Source of the DNA: Scybalousia_A sp045221575
GTDB taxonomy: Bacteria > Bacteroidota > Bacteroidia > Bacteroidales > P3
Length of the DNA: 33,086 nucleotides
NCBI GenBank assembly: GCA_045221575.1
Contig: JBGUWU010000021.1
Location: 1-33,086, forward strand
Direction: 5' to 3'
The notes beneath the pieces are model-generated. The model saw nothing but the letters and a program-made list of their open reading frames with translations, did no database searches and had not been told where the DNA came from. The number at the start of each line of letters is the position of its first letter. Position 1 is the first letter of the stretch. The position numbers and the translations under genes are program-made. Of the stretch, positions 31,912-33,086 are shown in pieces.

Positions 31912-33086
31912 GTTGTGAATTGCTTTCAATTTTGTATCTTTGCAGGGTAAAACACAACACACCGAACTTAGTAAAGAACTTAGGAAGTGTTGTGAATTGC
32001 TTTCAATTTTGTATCTTTGCAGGGTAAAACACAACCCCCACGAGCGTCATCAATCGCGGCCGCCAGTTGTGAATTGCTTTCAATTTTGTATCTTTGCAGG
32101 GTAAAACACAACAAATTCCTCACCTTCGCGTTGCTGCGTTCGTTGTGAATTGCTTTCAATTTTGTATCTTTGCAGGGTAAAACACAACTAACATCGCTTT
32201 CTCTCAAATGACATCTTAGTTGTGAATTGCTTTCAATTTTGTATCTTTGCAGGGTAAAACACAACGCTGCGTTCGGTTTTAACTACTTCTCGCTAGTTGT
32301 GAATTGCTTTCAATTTTGTATCTTTGCAGGGTAAAACACAACAAAGTCGTTTGCAATTTATTTAAAGCGGTGGTTGTGAATTGCTTTCAATTTTGTATCT
32401 TTGCAGGGTAAAACACAACTCAATCTCTTTCATTATCTTATCGTGAGCGTTGTGAATTGCTTTCAATTTTGTATCTTTGCAGGGTAAAACACAACTAACA
32501 TCCATAAACTGACCTAAAACCAACAGTTGTGAATTGCTTTCAATTTTGTATCTTTGCAGGGTAAAACACAACCATTCCAATGATTGTGCTTGCTATCTGC
32601 AAGTTGTGAATTGCTTTCAATTTTGTATCTTTGCAGGGTAAAACACAATTACATCACTTTCAAATAAATTCATCTTGGCGTTGTGAATTGCTTTCAATTT
32701 TGTATCTTTGCAGGGTAAAACACAATAATGGTGAAAGTTATTTGCGAGTATTCCCCGTTGTGAATTGCTTTCAATTTTGTATCTTTGCAGGGTAAAACAC
32801 AATTTGCAGCTAAAATAGTATTACCACTCATACGTTGTGAATTGCTTTCAATTTTGTATCTTTGCAGGGTAAAACACAATATTAACGCTTACTTACCTTC
32901 TAATAACATCGTTGTGAATTGCTTTCAATTTTGTATCTTTGCAGGGTAAAACACAATTTGCCTTTGAGTTTCTTAAAAAGTTTATAAGTTGTGAATTGCT
33001 TTCAATTTTGTATCTTTGCAGGGTAAAACACAATTTTGGAGACCAATATTTTTTCTTTGTGCGTGTTGTGAATTGCTTTCAATTTT
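31912..33086 (+). CRISPR. CRISPR array, 47-base repeats, type II-C like
   Basis: There are fifteen complete repeats, starting at 31912, 31989, 32066, 32142, 32219, 32296, 32373, 32449, 32526, 32603, 32680, 32757, 32834, 32911 and 32988, and a sixteenth cut by the window end at 33065. Each is 47 bases, from GTTGTGAATTGCTTTCAA to GGGTAAAACACAA plus a last base, C in repeats 1-9 and T in repeats 10-15; I see no other variation. The fifteen spacers are 30 bases, except spacers 3 and 7 with 29. GTTGTG and CACAAC at the ends form a short dyad. The length and GTTGTG start are typical of Bacteroidota Cas9 (II-C) arrays. No cas gene or tracrRNA anti-repeat was found in the window, so the type is inferred from the repeat only. 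Confidence 0.97.
31935..31942 (+). promoter_or_regulatory. -7 promoter box inside the CRISPR repeat (first of 15)
   Basis: TATCTTTG at repeat positions 24-31, followed by CA, is the same box found ahead of host genes. TTG at repeat positions 2-4 lies 19 bases upstream, a normal -33 spacing. Each repeat has the same pair, with the box 23 bases after the repeat start. The predicted transcript starts about 4-6 bases after the box, still inside the repeat, and runs into the spacer. Confidence 0.6.

Noticed and set aside
31980..32879. Several minus-strand open frames with repeated CFTLQRYKIESNSQ and CVLPCKDTKLKAIHN peptides
   Set aside because: They are translations of the CRISPR repeats, which happen to lack stops in three frames; the 77-base period shifts the frame each unit. 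Not genes.
31912..33086. Type VI-B (Cas13b) array
   Set aside because: Type VI-B repeats are about 36 bases; these are 47 bases with the GTTGTG...CACAAC ends of Bacteroidota Cas9 arrays.

Overview
The window looks like chromosomal DNA of an AT-rich member of the Bacteroidota, most likely order Bacteroidales. The evidence is: promoters of the Bacteroidota type (TAnnTTTG) ahead of many genes; a type III glutamine synthetase; a TonB-dependent receptor with an extended charged N-terminus; a UpxY-like NusG paralogue; an Rnf complex; LpxB (so a lipid A outer membrane); and a CRISPR array of 47-base repeats typical of Bacteroidota type II-C systems. I found no rRNA, tRNA, transposase or phage genes.

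Layout. 1-3.9 kb: a small C_GCAxxG_C_C protein, a lone DUF58 protein, thioredoxin, butyrate kinase and a Bcp peroxiredoxin. 4-7.7 kb: a TonB-dependent receptor converging on lpxB, which overlaps a small membrane protein. 7.9-14.3 kb: a co-directional run of glnN, a NusG/UpxY-like gene, a DUF5362-like membrane protein, pepE, comM and pyrH. 14.4-16 kb: a membrane-anchored OmpH/Skp-like protein and a secreted alpha/beta hydrolase. 16.1-22.2 kb: a YfcC-family transporter, thiL and the cell-elongation pair mrdA-rodA. 22.4-27.3 kb, minus strand: rnfBCDGE followed by a lipoprotein where rnfA would be expected. 27.7-30.5 kb: a tight LutA-like / YhcC-like radical SAM / rlmN operon. 30.5-31.8 kb: a secreted protein of unknown function and an FKBP-type isomerase. 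31.9 kb to the right edge: the CRISPR array, 15 full repeats plus a truncated sixteenth, with no cas gene in the window.

The main unexplained signals are non-coding. (1) Every CRISPR repeat contains TATCTTTGCA, the same -7 box found upstream of at least ten ordinary genes here, pointing into the following spacer, with TTG 19 bases upstream. This predicts a promoter in each repeat. (2) Two spacers overlap end to end, and two others look like diverged versions of one coding protospacer. (3) A family of short imperfect-palindromic intergenic elements with AATTAGAAATTG ends occurs at least four times; its end motif coincides with the stop codons of two genes and flanks the start codon of another. 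(4) The 395-base gap between rnfB and the lutA-like gene holds three GCCAA and three TTGGC boxes, each set exactly 21 bases apart and mirror-symmetric about one centre. (5) rnfA is missing from the rnf cluster.
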